Source of the DNA: Salvelinus alpinus
Lineage: Eukaryota > Chordata > Actinopteri > Salmoniformes > Salmonidae
Assembly (NCBI RefSeq): GCF_045679555.1
Contig: NC_092120.1
Location: 10,219,805-10,283,804, forward strand
Length of the DNA: 64,000 nt
Direction: 5' to 3'
How positions within the stretch are numbered: the stretch's first letter is position 1; every line of letters begins with the position of its first letter. Of the stretch, positions 1-11,738 are shown piece by piece. Below the pieces are notes generated by a model. That model searched no databases and was not told the origin of the DNA. It saw only the letters and a program-made list of their open reading frames with translations. The translations under genes and the position numbers were made by a program.

Positions 1-783
1 CTTTTTCAATTCTACTGATAGATTTGTCACAAAAACTGTTGCTTTAAATAGCAAATGTGTCTACTCTGGTCTTGGCACGTGCGTTCGAGCCAACAGCTTG
101 CAGATACAGTGCGGGTAGGCTAGTCTACATAATGAGATTATTATGAATAAGAGCAAGAATAGTTTAATTTGTCAAATGACAGTCAAGCATCGTTCATCAT
201 GTCAAGACCCTCGATATTTGTTGGAAAGGAGCATCAAGCTCATCGTCCACTTTCACCACCCTGTGAAGTTCATCAGAATGTATTTAATCTTTAGCTTAAT
301 AAATGGCATAGTTTCCCGAGTCATAGACCAACCGCCTTATCATTGAGTGACTCTAAGTTTGCTTCGATATCATGGTTATTATTCAATATTTGCTGAGTTT
401 CCACCGTCATTTCTCGCATACTTCATTTTACAGACACAAAAATATCCCACCATGTCAAACGAGCAAATTATGTAGGCATTTGTAAAATTGTACCGAAACT
501 TCCTGTTTCCATCAAAGCTGTCTTTTTGTTCAATATGACTTTACTCGCATAAAAATTGTGGATGGAAACATGCTAAGATAGACAGAGGAAATAACATCCA
601 ATGCTATGGTGGCACAGTGGCAGAGCTCTCCATGATTTCCCTAGTCTGTAGTGGAACAAGACAAGGTTTTCTTGTTACCCGTTGGCTTTGATGTAAAGGT
701 CATGGTTAAATATGAAATATTCAGTGGTCAAGCAAGTGAAAAGGATATATAGAAGCATCTGCTAGTCTGTGCTAGCACAAAAT
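1..783. other. Intergenic DNA, nothing recognised
   Basis: AT-rich sequence upstream of the first recognisable transposon fragment. The short open frames here have no motif I recognise, so I call no gene. Confidence 0.5.
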
Positions 784-915
784 ACAGTGCCTTCAGAAAC
801 TATTCACACCCTTTGACTTTTTCCACATTTTGTGTTACAGCCTGAAATTAAAATGGATTGAATAGAGATTGTTTGTCACTGGCCTACACACAATAACCCA
901 TAATGTCAAAGTGGA
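784..915. repeat. Terminal fragment of a Tc1-like transposon
   Basis: The stretch beginning ACAGTGCCTTCAGAAACTATTC, followed by a TTTTTCCACATTTTG block and an ACAGCCTGAAATTAAAATGG block, is the end of a common salmonid Tc1-like family. The same end appears at 40484-41110, where a SINE splits it. No transposase remains here. It abuts a different Tc1-like family at about 919. Family recognition is from memory of fish repeats. Confidence 0.6.
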
Positions 916-918
916 ACT

Positions 919-1331
919 ATACTGAACAAAAATATAAACGCAATATGCAACATACATAGGCCCACCCACTTGGGAGCCAGGCCCAGCCAATCAGAAGGAG
1001 TTTTTCCCCACAAAAGGGCTTTATTACAGACAGAAATACTCCTCAGTTTCATCAGCTGTCTGGGTGGCTGGTCTCAGACGATCCCGCAGGTGAAGAAGCT
1101 GCATTTGAAGGTCCTGGGCTGGCGTGGTTACACGTGGCCTGTGGTTTTGAGGCTGGTTGGACATACTGCCAAGTTCTCTAAAACGACGATGGAGGTCGGC
1201 TTATGGTAGAGAAATGAACATTCAATTCATGCAGTCAGCATGCCAAAACTTGAGACATCTGTGGCATTGTATTGGCTGACAAAACTGCACATTTTAGTGG
1301 CCTTTCATTGTCCCCAGCACAAGGTGCACCT
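919..1331. mobile_element. Internally deleted Tc1-like transposon (ATACTGAACAAAAATATAAACGC terminus)
   Basis: The left end has the ATACTGAACAAAAATATAAACGC type inverted terminal repeat. The interior matches a salmonid Tc1-like transposase region read on the minus strand (helix-turn-helix part near 1048-1200), and the right side ends at the CCCCAGCACAAGGTGCACCT block. Most of the transposase and the far terminal repeat are missing. The plus-strand open frame at 970-1209 is antisense and not a gene. Confidence 0.65.
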
Positions 1332-1332
1332 A

Positions 1333-1442
1333 GGGGCGGCAGGTAGCCTAGTGGTTAGAGCGTTGGGCCAGTAACCGGAAGGTTGCTGGATCGAATCCCT
1401 GAGCTGACAAGGTAAAAAAATTGTTGTCCTGCCGCTGAGCAA
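1333..1442 (+). repeat. HpaI-type tRNA-derived SINE, 5' part only
   Basis: The segment starts GGGGCGGCAGGTAGCCTAGTGG and contains a tRNA-like A box (TAGCCTAGTGGTTAGAGCG) and a B box region (GGTTGCTGGATCGAATCCC). This is the head of the salmonid HpaI SINE. It stops after CCGCTGAGCAAG and joins directly to a Tc1 transposase fragment, so the tRNA-unrelated body and tail are missing. Confidence 0.8.
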
Positions 1443-1444
1443 GA

Positions 1445-2271
<827 letters not shown>

Positions 2272-2447
2272 TAGATACAGGGAAATATAGAAAGAGGAGA
2301 GAAGTGTGTGTAAATAGGTTACAACTGTTGCATCCTGTTAAGTTGTACTTTCTCTGCATTTCACGTGCTCTGTCTCTGCATGTCTATAAGTGAGCGGGGC
2401 AGAGGCGAGGGAAACCGACATGGCATAGCGCTGGTTTCATCTTGGTC

Positions 2448-2797
2448 TGGTATCCCGAGGGTTGGTGATAGAGGGGAGGTACGTGCCGTGACGTTGGCTC
2501 CCTCTGCTGGGAGTACAAGAACTGGGCTCCCTGACACGCATGGCTCCAAGTAGAGGTAATTAGGGGAAAGTGCCAACCAGCTGTGGAGGCCACATAAAAT
2601 GAGCACTATGGCACACCGTGGGGAGAACAGAGAAACTGACACAGAGCAGAAGCTGAAAAGAAGGACTGAGCCAAACCTAAGTGATTTCATTGTTATGTTT
2701 ATTTTATTGCCTACTAAAGTCATGTTTGCTGACTAGAACCTCCCTGTCTCTGTGTTAATCTCTGCACGCTCAACCCAACACCCCACGGTTTACCACA
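2448..2797 (+). repeat. 5' LTR of Gmr1-like element
   Basis: 350 bp, matching the 3' LTR over most of its length. It has about 93 bp, roughly 2563-2657, that the 3' LTR lacks. A short GCCA direct repeat sits at both edges of that block, so a microhomology deletion in the 3' LTR is the simplest explanation. Ends are TG...CA. Confidence 0.85.
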
Positions 2798-2832
2798 TAT
2801 GGTGGAGAATGCGGGCATCTCAGTAGCTTTGG

Positions 2833-3572
2833 GTGCCATGGGGTCGAGCGTACGGAGATTACCATGGAGGTGGCTCAGTTTATCCTCAGCCAGTAGAAGC
2901 AACAGGCTCTCCAGGAGCAAGCACTGGAGGAGCAGCGCCAACAAAACCTCAGACCGGTAGCGGAGGTAGCCCAGTTGAAGGCTGGGAATGGCTTAGGAGT
3001 CTGGCCCGAATCAGTTCCTGGTTAAGTTAATGGAGGAAGATGACGTGGAAACGTATTTGTGCACCTTCGAGAGGACGGCACAGAGGGAAGGATGGCCCAA
3101 GCCCAAGTGGGCCAGGCTGTTGGCGCCCTATCTCTCTGGGAAGGCCCAGAAGGCTTACTTCGACTTGAACGCCGACCAGGCCGCGAATTATGAGACTCAA
3201 ACGTGAGATCCTGAGCCATTATGGATTCAGCCTCGCACGCAGTGCAAAACTGGTCCATGACTGGGCCTTTGACTCGAACCTCTCCCCCCTCGCTCAGATG
3301 AGCGACCTGGTGTGCCTGACCAAGGGCTGCCTACTGACCGATGTACCGTCCCTCCCGATAATCGATAAGGCTGCCCTGGATCGATACCTTTGGGCCATGC
3401 CATGTCATACAAGATGAAGAATAAGGCGAGCATGCAGAATCCCCAGAGCCTAGAGGAATTGCTGACCGCTGTGGAAACCCACCAGAACACCCAGGACCTG
3501 CTGAAAGGGGCCCGGGTGAAGAGAGTGGACACGGGGAGAGGAAGAAAAGCACATAGAGAATGGAGGGGCTGA
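2833..3572 (+). pseudogene. Gag (SCAN-related capsid) remnant of Gmr1-like element
   Basis: Translation around 3025-3190 gives a helical capsid segment (LVKLMEEDDVETYLCTFER, then a PYLSGKAQKAYFDL block). It continues after a frame change at 3190-3417 with an LKREILSHYG stretch. This pattern matches the capsid C-terminal region from which vertebrate SCAN domains derive, known to come from Gmr1-like gag. No zinc knuckle or protease can be found before integrase sequence starts near 3590, which suggests an internal deletion. Frame breaks near 3030, 3190 and 3410. Not functional. Confidence 0.7.
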
Positions 3573-3589
3573 ATGGGGCCCAGACGGAC

Positions 3590-4521
3590 CAGCCGAGAAA
3601 ACCAGGTGACTGGATCAGCACATTATAGAAACCCTTTGGTTCCCTTGCCCATTATAGGGGTGCCATTTGAACGGGTGGCGATGGATCTGGTGGGTCCATT
3701 GGTGAAGACCGCGAGGGGACACCAATACATCCTGGTAATCGTGGATTACGCCACCCGGTATCCTGAGGCAATCCCATTACTCAGCAAAAGGTATCGCACG
3801 GGAGCTCTTCCATTTATTCAGCCGGGTTGGTATTCCACGGGAAATCCTGACAGACCAGGGCACCGCATTCATGTCTCGTGTGATGAAAGATGTCTGCAAT
3901 CTATTACGAATCAAACAGCTGAGGACCAGTGTGTACCATCCACAAACGAACGGGCTAGTTGAACGATTCAATAAGACCCTAAAGCAGATGCTGAAGAAGG
4001 TCTCCCCCTTTCTCCCCCTTTGAGCTCCTGTATGGCCGTCGGCTCCGCGGACTGCTGGACCTAGCCAAGGAGATCTGGGAGGAGCAACCGACCCCCCTTT
4101 GCAGCGTGGTGGAACACGTGAAGGAGATGAGGGAGAGGATGACGGCGATTTGCCAGTGGTGAGGGAGCAAATGGCCCAGGCGCAACGCGTCCAGGAGCGC
4201 GGATACAGCCGGGGGGCCCAAACACAAGAGTTCTACCCGGGTGAGAAGGTCTTGGTGCTGTTCCCCACAACGGAGAGCAAATTCCTGGCTACGTGGCATG
4301 GGACCTACGACATTGTCGAGCGGGTAGGCGACGTCAATTATAAGGTCCACCAACCGGGGCGGAGAAAACCCCTCCAGCTTTACCATGTGAACTTACTGAA
4401 GAAGTGGCATGCACGAGAGGCGCTGTGCGTAACGTGGACCCGGCCACAGCAGAACCCGCCCTCTGTCGAAGTTGCCATGGGGGAAGACCTCAACCCGACC
4501 CAACGACAAGAGCTCAGATAG
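3590..4521 (+). pseudogene. Integrase of Gmr1-like element, frameshifted
   Basis: The first frame (3573-3962) has the integrase core start, with an FERVAMDLVGPL stretch (first catalytic Asp) and an ILVIVDYATRYPEA stretch, then shifts frame near 3790. Later core sequence continues in another frame to about 4010. The C-terminal part (4099-4521) includes a KVLVLFPT strand and a block ending LYHVNLLKKWH, typical of the C-terminal domain of gypsy-type integrases. The N-terminal zinc-binding domain is missing. It lies 5' of the reverse transcriptase, which is the key feature of this element. Inactive. Confidence 0.8.
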
Positions 4522-5330
4522 TTGGTCCAGAGGAATACGGCTGTGCTCTCCGAGGTGCCAGGGCGCATGGATCTCGTGGATCATCATATCCACACACGTC
4601 CAGGAGAAAAAGTGAGTAAACGGCCATACCGGATACCAGAAGTCCGGAGGGCGGCAGTTCAGTGGGGAGGGATGACAATGCTAGAGATGGAAGTACTGGA
4701 GGAGTCCCACAGTGAGTGGTCTAGCCCTATAGTGCTGGTATCGAAAGCAGACAGAACCGTCCGCTTCTGCAATGACTTCTGGGGCCTGAACGAGGTCGGT
4801 AAATTTGAAGCCTACCCCATGCTCCGGGTGGAAGAACTGATCGATTGCTTGAGGAAGGCAAGATACTTCAGCACCTTGGACCTGACAAAGGGGTACTGGC
4901 AGAGGACTCCCGGGGAAGGACGGCCTTCTCCACCCCGTGGGGGGGTGGGGGCTATACCACTACCGGGTTCTTCCTTTCGGGCTCCACGGGGCCCCAGCGA
5001 CCATTCAGCGACTCATGGACCGCGTCCTGCACCCGCACAGTGAGTACTCTACTGCTTATTTGGATGATATAATTGTGCAGAGTGACACTTGGGAGTCCCA
5101 TCTCTGTAGGTTACAGGCAGTGGTGGATGCGCTAAGGGATGCGGGGCTGACCGCGAACCCCCACAAGTGCAAGCAGGGCTACGCCAAGGTGGAGTACCTG
5201 GGCTATCAAATTGGGCGGGGAAATGTGAAGCCCCAAGAAACAAAATCACTGCCATTAGGGAATAGCCTGTCCCCCGAACCAAGAGACAGGTCAAGTCGTT
5301 CCTGGGGTTAGCAGGCTATTACAGTCGATT
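4522..5330 (+). pseudogene. Reverse transcriptase of Gmr1-like element, broken
   Basis: The N-terminal RT region runs at 4522-4905 and includes SEWSSPIVLV and FSTLDLTKGYWQ (first catalytic Asp). A frame change near 4910 leads into a second frame at 4937-5311 with YRVLPFGLHGAPATIQ and the catalytic YLDD at 5057-5068. The thumb and connection follow in a third frame. All core RT motifs are therefore visible but split over frames, so no enzyme can be made from this copy. Confidence 0.85.
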
Positions 5331-5397
5331 TCTACCTAACTTTGCCACGATAGCTTCACCCCTCACAGACCTAACGAAGGCACAACTACCCCAGACG

Positions 5398-5898
5398 GTG
5401 CGGTGGACGGAGGACACAGAGGCGGCGTTCCAGGCCCTGAAGGAAGCGCTATGTTCGCACCCAGTACTCGTCACCCCGGACTTCTCAAAACACCTCCTGG
5501 TCCAGACAAACGCGTCTGACACAGGGGTAGGGGCCGTCTTGTCCCAAGAGCAGGAAGGCAAGGAGCACGCAATCGTGTATGTCAGCAGGAAGCTTCTCCT
5601 GAGGGAGAAGTACTCGATTGTCGAGAAGGAGTGCCTTGCCGTGAAGTGGGCACTGGACACCCTCAAGTATTACCTCCTCGGGAGGAAGTTCACCCTGATC
5701 ACTGACCATGCCCCCCTTGTGTGGATGGCAAGAGGTAAGGGCACGAATGACCGTGTCACCTGCCGGTTCCTGTCCTTAGAGCAATTCTCTTTCTCTGTCA
5801 TCCACAGGTCGGGGGCCCAGCACGGCAATGCGAATGCCCTCTCCAGGAGGGATGCAAACCTAGCCCTGAGCATGCCTCCCTCACACTGTCAGGGCTAA
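5398..5898 (+). pseudogene. RNase H region of Gmr1-like element
   Basis: A 166-residue open frame begins with the TEDTEAAFQALK connection motif typical of gypsy pol. It continues through the RNase H core with VQTNASDTGVGAVLSQ (family consensus has Asp where this copy has Asn), IVEKECLAVKWAL and TDHAPLVWM, and ends HGNANALSRRD. The stop is 14 bp before the 3' LTR, with only the purine tract between. No integrase follows. This is the longest unbroken coding block in the element but has no start of its own. Confidence 0.85.
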
Positions 5899-5911
5899 GG
5901 GGGAGGGGGGA

Positions 5912-6182
5912 TGGTATCTCGGGAGGTCTACCCCGGGGGTTGGTGATAGAGGGGAGGTACGTGCTGCGACGTTGGCTCCCTCTGCTGGGAGTACACGGGC
6001 TGGGCACCCTGACACGCATGGCTCCAAGCAGAGGTAATTAGGGGAAAGTGCCAAGCCAAATCTACGTGATTTCGTTGTTATGTTTATTTTATTGCCTAGT
6101 AAAGTCGTGTTTGCTGACTAGAACCTCCCTGTCTCTGTGTTAATCTCTGCACGCTCAACCCAACACCCCACGGTTTACCACA
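5912..6182 (+). repeat. 3' LTR of Gmr1-like element
   Basis: 271 bp, starting TGGTATC right after the purine tract and ending TTTACCACA. It matches the 5' LTR but lacks about 93 bp and has a short extra block (GGTCTACCCCGGG) near its start. Confidence 0.85.
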
Positions 6183-6347
6183 TTGGCCACAAGGGAGATA
6201 AACCGCTTGGTTGAAATCCAGTTCACTGGCAAATATGATTTACGAGGGGCGTCTCCCTTTCTTGTTTTTCTCCTACTATAATAATTGTTTTATTTGTCAA
6301 AGGGATTTGTTGAGTTTATTGATCTGTAAACTGCTGTTGGGTAAGAG

Positions 6348-6842
6348 TGTCACGTTCCTGACCTGTTTTCTGTTAGTTTTGTATGTGTTAGTTGGTCAGG
6401 ACGTGAGTTTGGGTGGGCAGTCTATGTTTTCTGTTTCTATGTTGGTTTAAAGGGTGACCTGATATGGCTCTCAATTAGAGGCAGGTGGTTTTCATTTCCT
6501 CTGATTGAGAGTCATATTAAGGTAGGTGTTTTCACACTGTTTGTTTGTGGGTGGTTGTCTCCTGTGTCAGTGTCTGTATGTTACGCCACACGGGACTGTT
6601 CCGGTTTTTGTTTGTTTGTTCGTTTTATGTAGTCTGTTTCCTGGTTCATGCGTTCTTCACGTTGTATGTAAGTTCGGGTCCAGGTCTGTCTACATTCGTT
6701 TATTTGTTTTGTAATTATTCAAGTGTTCGTCGTGTTCTTCAGTTTTTTGTTTATTAAATCATTATGTATTCACAACCCGCTGCAGTTTGGTCGAATCACT
6801 ACTCCTCCTCTTCGTATGAAGAGGAGGAGGAAGCCCGTTACA
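6348..6842 (+). mobile_element. Solo LTR with 5-bp target duplication
   Basis: 495 bp starting TGTCACGTTCC and ending CCCGTTACA, flanked on both sides by AAGAG (6343-6347 and 6843-6847). TG...CA ends plus an exact 5-bp target duplication are the signature of an LTR retrotransposon reduced to one LTR by recombination. An ATTAAA polyadenylation-type signal near 6754 supports plus orientation. No internal coding sequence. Confidence 0.85.
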
Positions 6843-6847
6843 AAGAG

Positions 6848-7326
6848 GGCATAGAAGAGAGGAAAGATAAGCCCTAGAGAAAGAATACCACAAAAATGTG
6901 AAGGGGAAGGAAGACATTAGGGTGAGGAAAAGACTATGCAGGATTCTACAGCTCTTCAGGGAACAGAGGAAGGATTAGAGCGGCCACAATGTTCATGGCA
7001 TTCACATGGAAATGTACAGAATGCATTTTTCACTCGAGCATTTTGCTTCACCTACACAGCCTGCTTATAATGTATGGGGCCCTAGCTTTATTTTAAATAG
7101 AATATCAGAAGGCAATGACTATTATAATCTGCCCACGCCAGGTCTCAAGAAATGTCTCTCTGCTATTACATATGCCTGATGATGAAGAAATGGCAGTAGG
7201 TTGTCAGTCAGTCACAAAGCAACGATTTTGTCTTGAAACAATGAAGATGGGTGGAAAGCATTTTTGAAAAGGTATGACAATCATACATTTTACATGAGTG
7301 AGAGTTATGACTTGACATGTACAAAA
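6848..7326. other. No feature recognised
   Basis: Non-coding sequence between the solo LTR and the SINE. I see no motif or terminal repeat. Confidence 0.4.
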
Positions 7327-7566
7327 TAGGGTAAGGGGGATAGTGAATGCATTCAACTGAAATGTGTCTTCTGCATTTAACACAACCCCTCTGAATCAGA
7401 GAGGTGCGAGGGGCTTCCTTAATCGACATCCACTTCATCGACCCCCATGGAGCAGTTAACTGCCTTGCTCAAGGGCAGAACAGCAGATTTTACCACCTTA
7501 CCGGCTCGGGGATTGGAACCAGCGACTGGCCCAATGTCTTAACCTGCTAGGCTACCTGAGGCTGAG
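7327..7566 (-). repeat. AvaIII-type tRNA-derived SINE, minus strand
   Basis: Read on the minus strand it begins with the tRNA-like head (CAGGTAGCCTAGCAGGTTAAG, then GGTTCCAATCCCCGAGCC). It then has the body with GCAGTTAACTGC and ends in GACACATTTCAGTTGAATGC. The ATGCAT site near 7345 is the one that names the salmonid AvaIII SINE. Confidence 0.75.
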
Positions 7567-7669
7567 AGAAAATGTTTCAGTTTTAAAGCTAATAGCCGTA
7601 ATGATCCCAAGGTGAGGGATTCAGCTCAGTGGCAGTTTGACCACGAAGAGATCATGCCTCTAAAGATCA

Positions 7670-8047
7670 GGTCCGGATTACCGAACGGTGGTGCAGAGCA
7701 CGTACCCCGGGGGGCCCGGCCTCCAGGGTCAGGGGCCTCCAGATAGCATATGATAGAAAAATGTGTAGCATTGCAGGAAATTAGCTTTAAAATTGCAACA
7801 TTTTGCCTCAGCCTAAAGGCAAAATGTAAACAAAAGCATGAGATGAAAAAGCCCAAAAGCAAATTTTCCCCCTGCCCCGTGGCAACAGGGTAGAATTACA
7901 GAAAAAATGCTTTAAAACTACATTTTTCTCTCTGCACCATGGCAATATGTGTTGAAATGCAGGAAGTTATCTGATTTCCTGACCCCCTCTGTGGGCCCCT
8001 GGAGGTCGTTGCCCGTGGCACCAAATGCAGTAGTCTGGCGGCCCTGA
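7670..8047. repeat. Possible hAT-type MITE
   Basis: The stretch begins CAGGTCCGGATTACCG and ends CTGGCGGCCCTG, so the outer bases (CAGG...CCTG) look like hAT termini. Repeated imperfect modules of about 100 bp (GAAATTAGCTTTAAAATTGC and related) fill the interior. I find no matching 8-bp target duplication, so the call is weak. Confidence 0.35.
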
Positions 8048-8104
8048 CCATTGCCTTCACATGTCACAAACAATTGAATCAGAAAAAATATTCGCTCACT
8101 ATAT

Positions 8105-8678
8105 GAGTATGGTTACCTGCACACAATAATTACATTATTGTGGATAGTCAGATTAATATAACAGTTCGATTAAAACGTTAGGTTAATTAACCTATATGCT
8201 TTGCAAGAGGAACGATTTCCCCTAATAATCCTATTTACATGGACACATCTGAAATCAGGCTACCTGATGACACTCTGATAAATGCAGAAGATCGGCAATC
8301 AAAAGAAATGTTCTACCATTGTGACTGTGCTATTTTTGGAAAGCATTTTTTATTTTCAGTTCGGACATATAAAGTTTGTTTGTGAAAACTACTAAACGCA
8401 TTCATTCAGTTGTTCCGAACTCATTTCAAAGAGGGAGGCTCTCTAAACTAGTGCTAGCACATCCGCAGATCAAATACACAGCTGGGACGTCGGTGTTCAG
8501 GCCTACATAATTCGAAAGATTGCTGGTGTTTTAATTGGTGTATGCTTACTTAGATTTTGACTTTACGCAGATTAAGATAAACAGAGTAAAGTGTTTACAT
8601 GACTATTGCATAATCTGTCTACTGCCATAATCAGTTCAATATAGAATTATTACTGTCCATGTTAACCTGATATACATG
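8105..8678. repeat. Possible MITE with imperfect terminal inverted repeats
   Basis: The left edge (TATGGTTACCTGCACACAATAATTA) is an imperfect inverted match to the right edge (reverse complement TATATCAGGTTAACATGGACAG, followed by TAATAATT). No coding sequence. Tentative. Confidence 0.3.
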
Positions 8679-8689
8679 TTCAACCCCCG

Positions 8690-10972
8690 ATATTTTATGA
8701 GAAAGATGCATGCACTCAACAACTGGTAACATTTCTCTCAACATAGACTGTTGGACATGCTTTTAAACACAGCTCCTCTGTGGTAGAATGATTTATCACT
8801 GTGCTAATTGCTTGAGAATAAATATTTGTATAGATTCACTCCTCATTTCTCGCATTCTCTCTCCTTTCCTCCCGCTCCAGTAGAAACGAAAGCCTACCCC
8901 TGTGCATGAGTAAGACGCCGCCACAAGGTGAACATACACACTTTCATACAAGCACATACACACTGTTCCAGCGTCAGGCAGTCAGTCTCTACTCCGACTG
9001 GCCAAGGCTGCCTCAGATGGAACTTCCATAGCCTCAAGCTATCCAGCGTAACACTGAAATAGACAGAGTACAAGGGATACTGGCATGAAACCAGACATAC
9101 ACACACAGACACCGGGATCTACAGCTGTGTGAGGAGCGGGACACACCCTCAGACCAGACGAAGGGAGGCAGAGTGTGTGTGTGCGCGTTTCTTTGACCTG
9201 TGGCTGTAGAGGATTTTCTTGGTGTGTGACGGCACACTACTGTTGTCATCTCGTTTTCTCTACCTGATGCCGTGGGATTTCATGACCCTGGAGTTCAACA
9301 GCTGACCCATGCAGGCATAGAATCAGCTTCCCTGAGTTGGGGACCTGCAACACAGCTAAAGGTGCTGAGCAGTGCTGGTACTTTGCTAGCCTTTCCCTGG
9401 AATATTTTCTAATTCAGGCAAAAAGTTCTCATGCTACAACTATGAAACAACAGGCACATTTTCTGCAGAGATATGCTACTTTGTATGACACAGCAAATAA
9501 TCAAGGACTGTCTTTGCTTAGCCTAAAATAATTGAATCAGGAAAGCCAACGTCAACTTTGTCCAGTCTGTTTTCTTTGGTAATAAGAGGTGGGAGCTAGT
9601 ACCTCTCAAATTACTGACTGTGGCTGTGCATTAATTCTGTTGATTCTCCTATTTATTTTTTTCTGGTTTCTTTGTGCGCACTAAAAGGAAAAACTTCATT
9701 GATGTTTTTTTTGGCCGATATCCCCCGCTTTCGTGAACCACGCGTTGCCTTTTCGCGAGTGTCGCTTGCCCATCAGCACCTCTGCACACACACAGCTCGA
9801 GCCTCCCAGCTGATATTTCACCTCAGTCATTGACAGTCACACATGCCAAGACGTCAGCATAAACCGGAGCTTAACATGGAGGGAGTAAACTCAATTTAAG
9901 GTAATTGTATTGTATTTAGGCAAATGTCAAATATGTTTTTGTAGCTGCAACACATTTTAATCCATGTTAAATTATATCGTCTACAGCCAGACAGTGCACC
10001 ACATGTACTCCAAAATGACTTTTGAGTGTAACGTTAGGCTCTGATGTGAGAACAAATCTTTAGGCCTAAAATAAGGCTAATAACGTTAGCTGGAAAAAAA
10101 CAGGTATACCCTCCTTATAACGTTTTAAGGTTTTGTTATGTATACATTTAGAATCTACTAGAAAAATCCTTTATCTGATTTCAGACATCAGTTTATCATA
10201 ACCCTAAGCGCCCTATTACTCAATTGTTTTTGTTTTTGATAAAATACTTTATAAACAAGATGTAACGTTAGCCTATAGCTTCAAATGAATCAAAGTAATG
10301 TTAATTGCCCTCAGACTGAACACTGCTCTATCTAGCCTACATGCATGTGAAAATGCCATGCAAAGCACTTTCGATAATTGCTCCATTGTTTTGGTATTTG
10401 TTGGTGTACCAGGCTTTGATGCTAAACAAGTCTCAACGAGTGCAGTTAAACAATTAAATCAATGCATATCCTGTCAGGTGCAAGCTTAATGGTCCATCAG
10501 TTTGATAGAGGCAATTAACAACCATGTAGTTATCTAGGAAAGTTCACCTTCACCATAACTTACTAAAGGGAGCCGTGACAAGTATTTTGTCACACACGTT
10601 GACATTCTTTGATGCATGGTTAATTATTCCATTTATATTCTCAACTCCTGAGTATAAATCTGATTTGAGGGGACAGAACTGCCCAGTAACTCAGTAACTC
10701 CAGTCTGGTATAAGGGAGTCACCCTCTCATATATGTTCTATAACATGTTAGTGCAAAGGCCACTCAAACGTGACATGAAGAAAAATAGTTTGAGGGAATT
10801 CAGCTGTGACGAAGCAAAACAGCTCTTTGAACAGAGTTGAACCGACATGAAGAGACTCCAAACTGAGCCTTTCGTGTGTGTCTGTGTGTGTGTACAATAG
10901 TCTCCCTGTGTCTTCCTCTTAAGCTCGACAGGATAAATAATTCACAAGGACATTATTCAGCAGCCTAGCAGG
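8690..10972. other. Upstream flank of npr1, no feature recognised
   Basis: About 2.3 kb between the last recognisable repeat and the npr1 start codon. It should include the promoter and 5' UTR, but I cannot place a transcription start. There is no convincing TATA box close to the ATG; a GATAAATAAT stretch at about 10932 is not enough. Short GT runs occur near 10875. The open frames here look random. Confidence 0.4.
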
Positions 10973-11738
10973 ATGAGGATGGAGGGAGAGAAACTGTTGC
11001 TGGTTCTTCTTCTGCTGCTGGGTGCCTGTCTCCAGTGGGTCCAGTCTGGCAAGTCCTCCCGGCACCGTGATTCACACCGACGCCCCAGAGAGCACCGGGA
11101 CCATCGGCAGCACCGGAACATCACGCTGGCCATCATCCTGCCACAGAGAAACACTGCCTACCCCTGGGCCTGGCCCCGTGTGGGTCCGGCTCTGGACCGA
11201 GCCATTGACACCATCAACACTGACCCAGCGCTCCTCCCTGGCCACCACCTGGGTTACGTGTTTGAGAACAGCGAGAACGAGGAGGGCATCTGCTCTGAGT
11301 CCATCGCCCCACTCATGGCTGTTGACCTTAAGTTCGCCCACGACCCCTGGGCTTTCATCGGGCCGGGCTGTGACTACACCTCCTCCCCAGTGGGCCTCTT
11401 CACCACCCACTGGGACATCCCCATGGTAACGGCGGGCGCCCCAGCCGTGGGCTTCAACGGCATCAACATGTACCCGTCCATCACCAACACGGGCCCCACG
11501 CACAAGAAGCTGGGCAAGTTCGGCCTCCATATCTGCAAGCACTTTGAGTGGAAGGAGCAGGTGCTGCTCATGTTCAGTGACAACAAGAAGGACGACCGAC
11601 CGTGCTACTTCGCTGTGGAGGGCCTCTACACAGAGCTGCACTTGAACAACATCACCTCGGTGGACCTGGTGTTTGAGGAGAACACTGGACCAGTCAACTA
11701 CTCTGACCTGCTCCACAACATCAAGCAAGATGGCCGAG
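10973..11738 (+). CDS. npr1: npr1 exon 1: signal peptide and N-terminal half of hormone-binding domain
   Basis: First coding exon of a natriuretic peptide receptor with guanylyl cyclase activity (NPR-A type, the membrane receptor for atrial and B-type natriuretic peptides, which makes cGMP). From the ATG at 10973 (a second in-frame ATG is two codons later) it encodes a leucine-rich signal peptide (about residues 3-25), a basic linker, then the ligand-binding fold from NITLAIILPQRN, with YPWAWPRVGPAL typical of NPR1/NPR2. Cys in GICSES and GPGCDYT correspond to the conserved first disulphide, and Cys in DDRPCYF to the second. Asn sites are NIT (twice) and NYS. The exon ends after the first base of a codon at 11738 with donor GTGGGT; open reading past that is intron. 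I favour npr1 over npr2 from exon 2-4 wording. Confidence 0.93.

Larger units (their letters stand above)
2448..6182 (+). mobile_element. Ty3/gypsy LTR retrotransposon, Gmr1-like (integrase before reverse transcriptase), defective
   Basis: LTRs at 2448-2797 and 5912-6182 start TGGTATC and end TTTACCACA. A purine tract (AAGGGGGAGGGGGGA) lies immediately before the 3' LTR. The flanks TTGGTC (before) and TTGGCC (after) are a possible target duplication with one mismatch. The internal order is capsid-like gag, integrase, reverse transcriptase, RNase H, then directly the 3' LTR. Integrase ahead of RT is the arrangement of the Gmr1-like group of Ty3/gypsy elements; ordinary gypsy elements have integrase last. 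Protease and the integrase zinc-binding end appear deleted, and several frameshifts and stops break the coding frames, so the copy is inactive. Confidence 0.85.

Noticed and set aside
1333..1442. tRNA gene at the GGTTAGAGCG box
   Set aside because: It is the tRNA-like head of an HpaI SINE; no acceptor stem pairing or complete cloverleaf. The same holds for 7327-7566, 22563-23056, 40505-40985 and 49416-49764.
11072..11728. 218-residue minus-strand frame
   Set aside because: It is antisense to npr1 exon 1, kept open by the exon's codon bias. No domain recognised.
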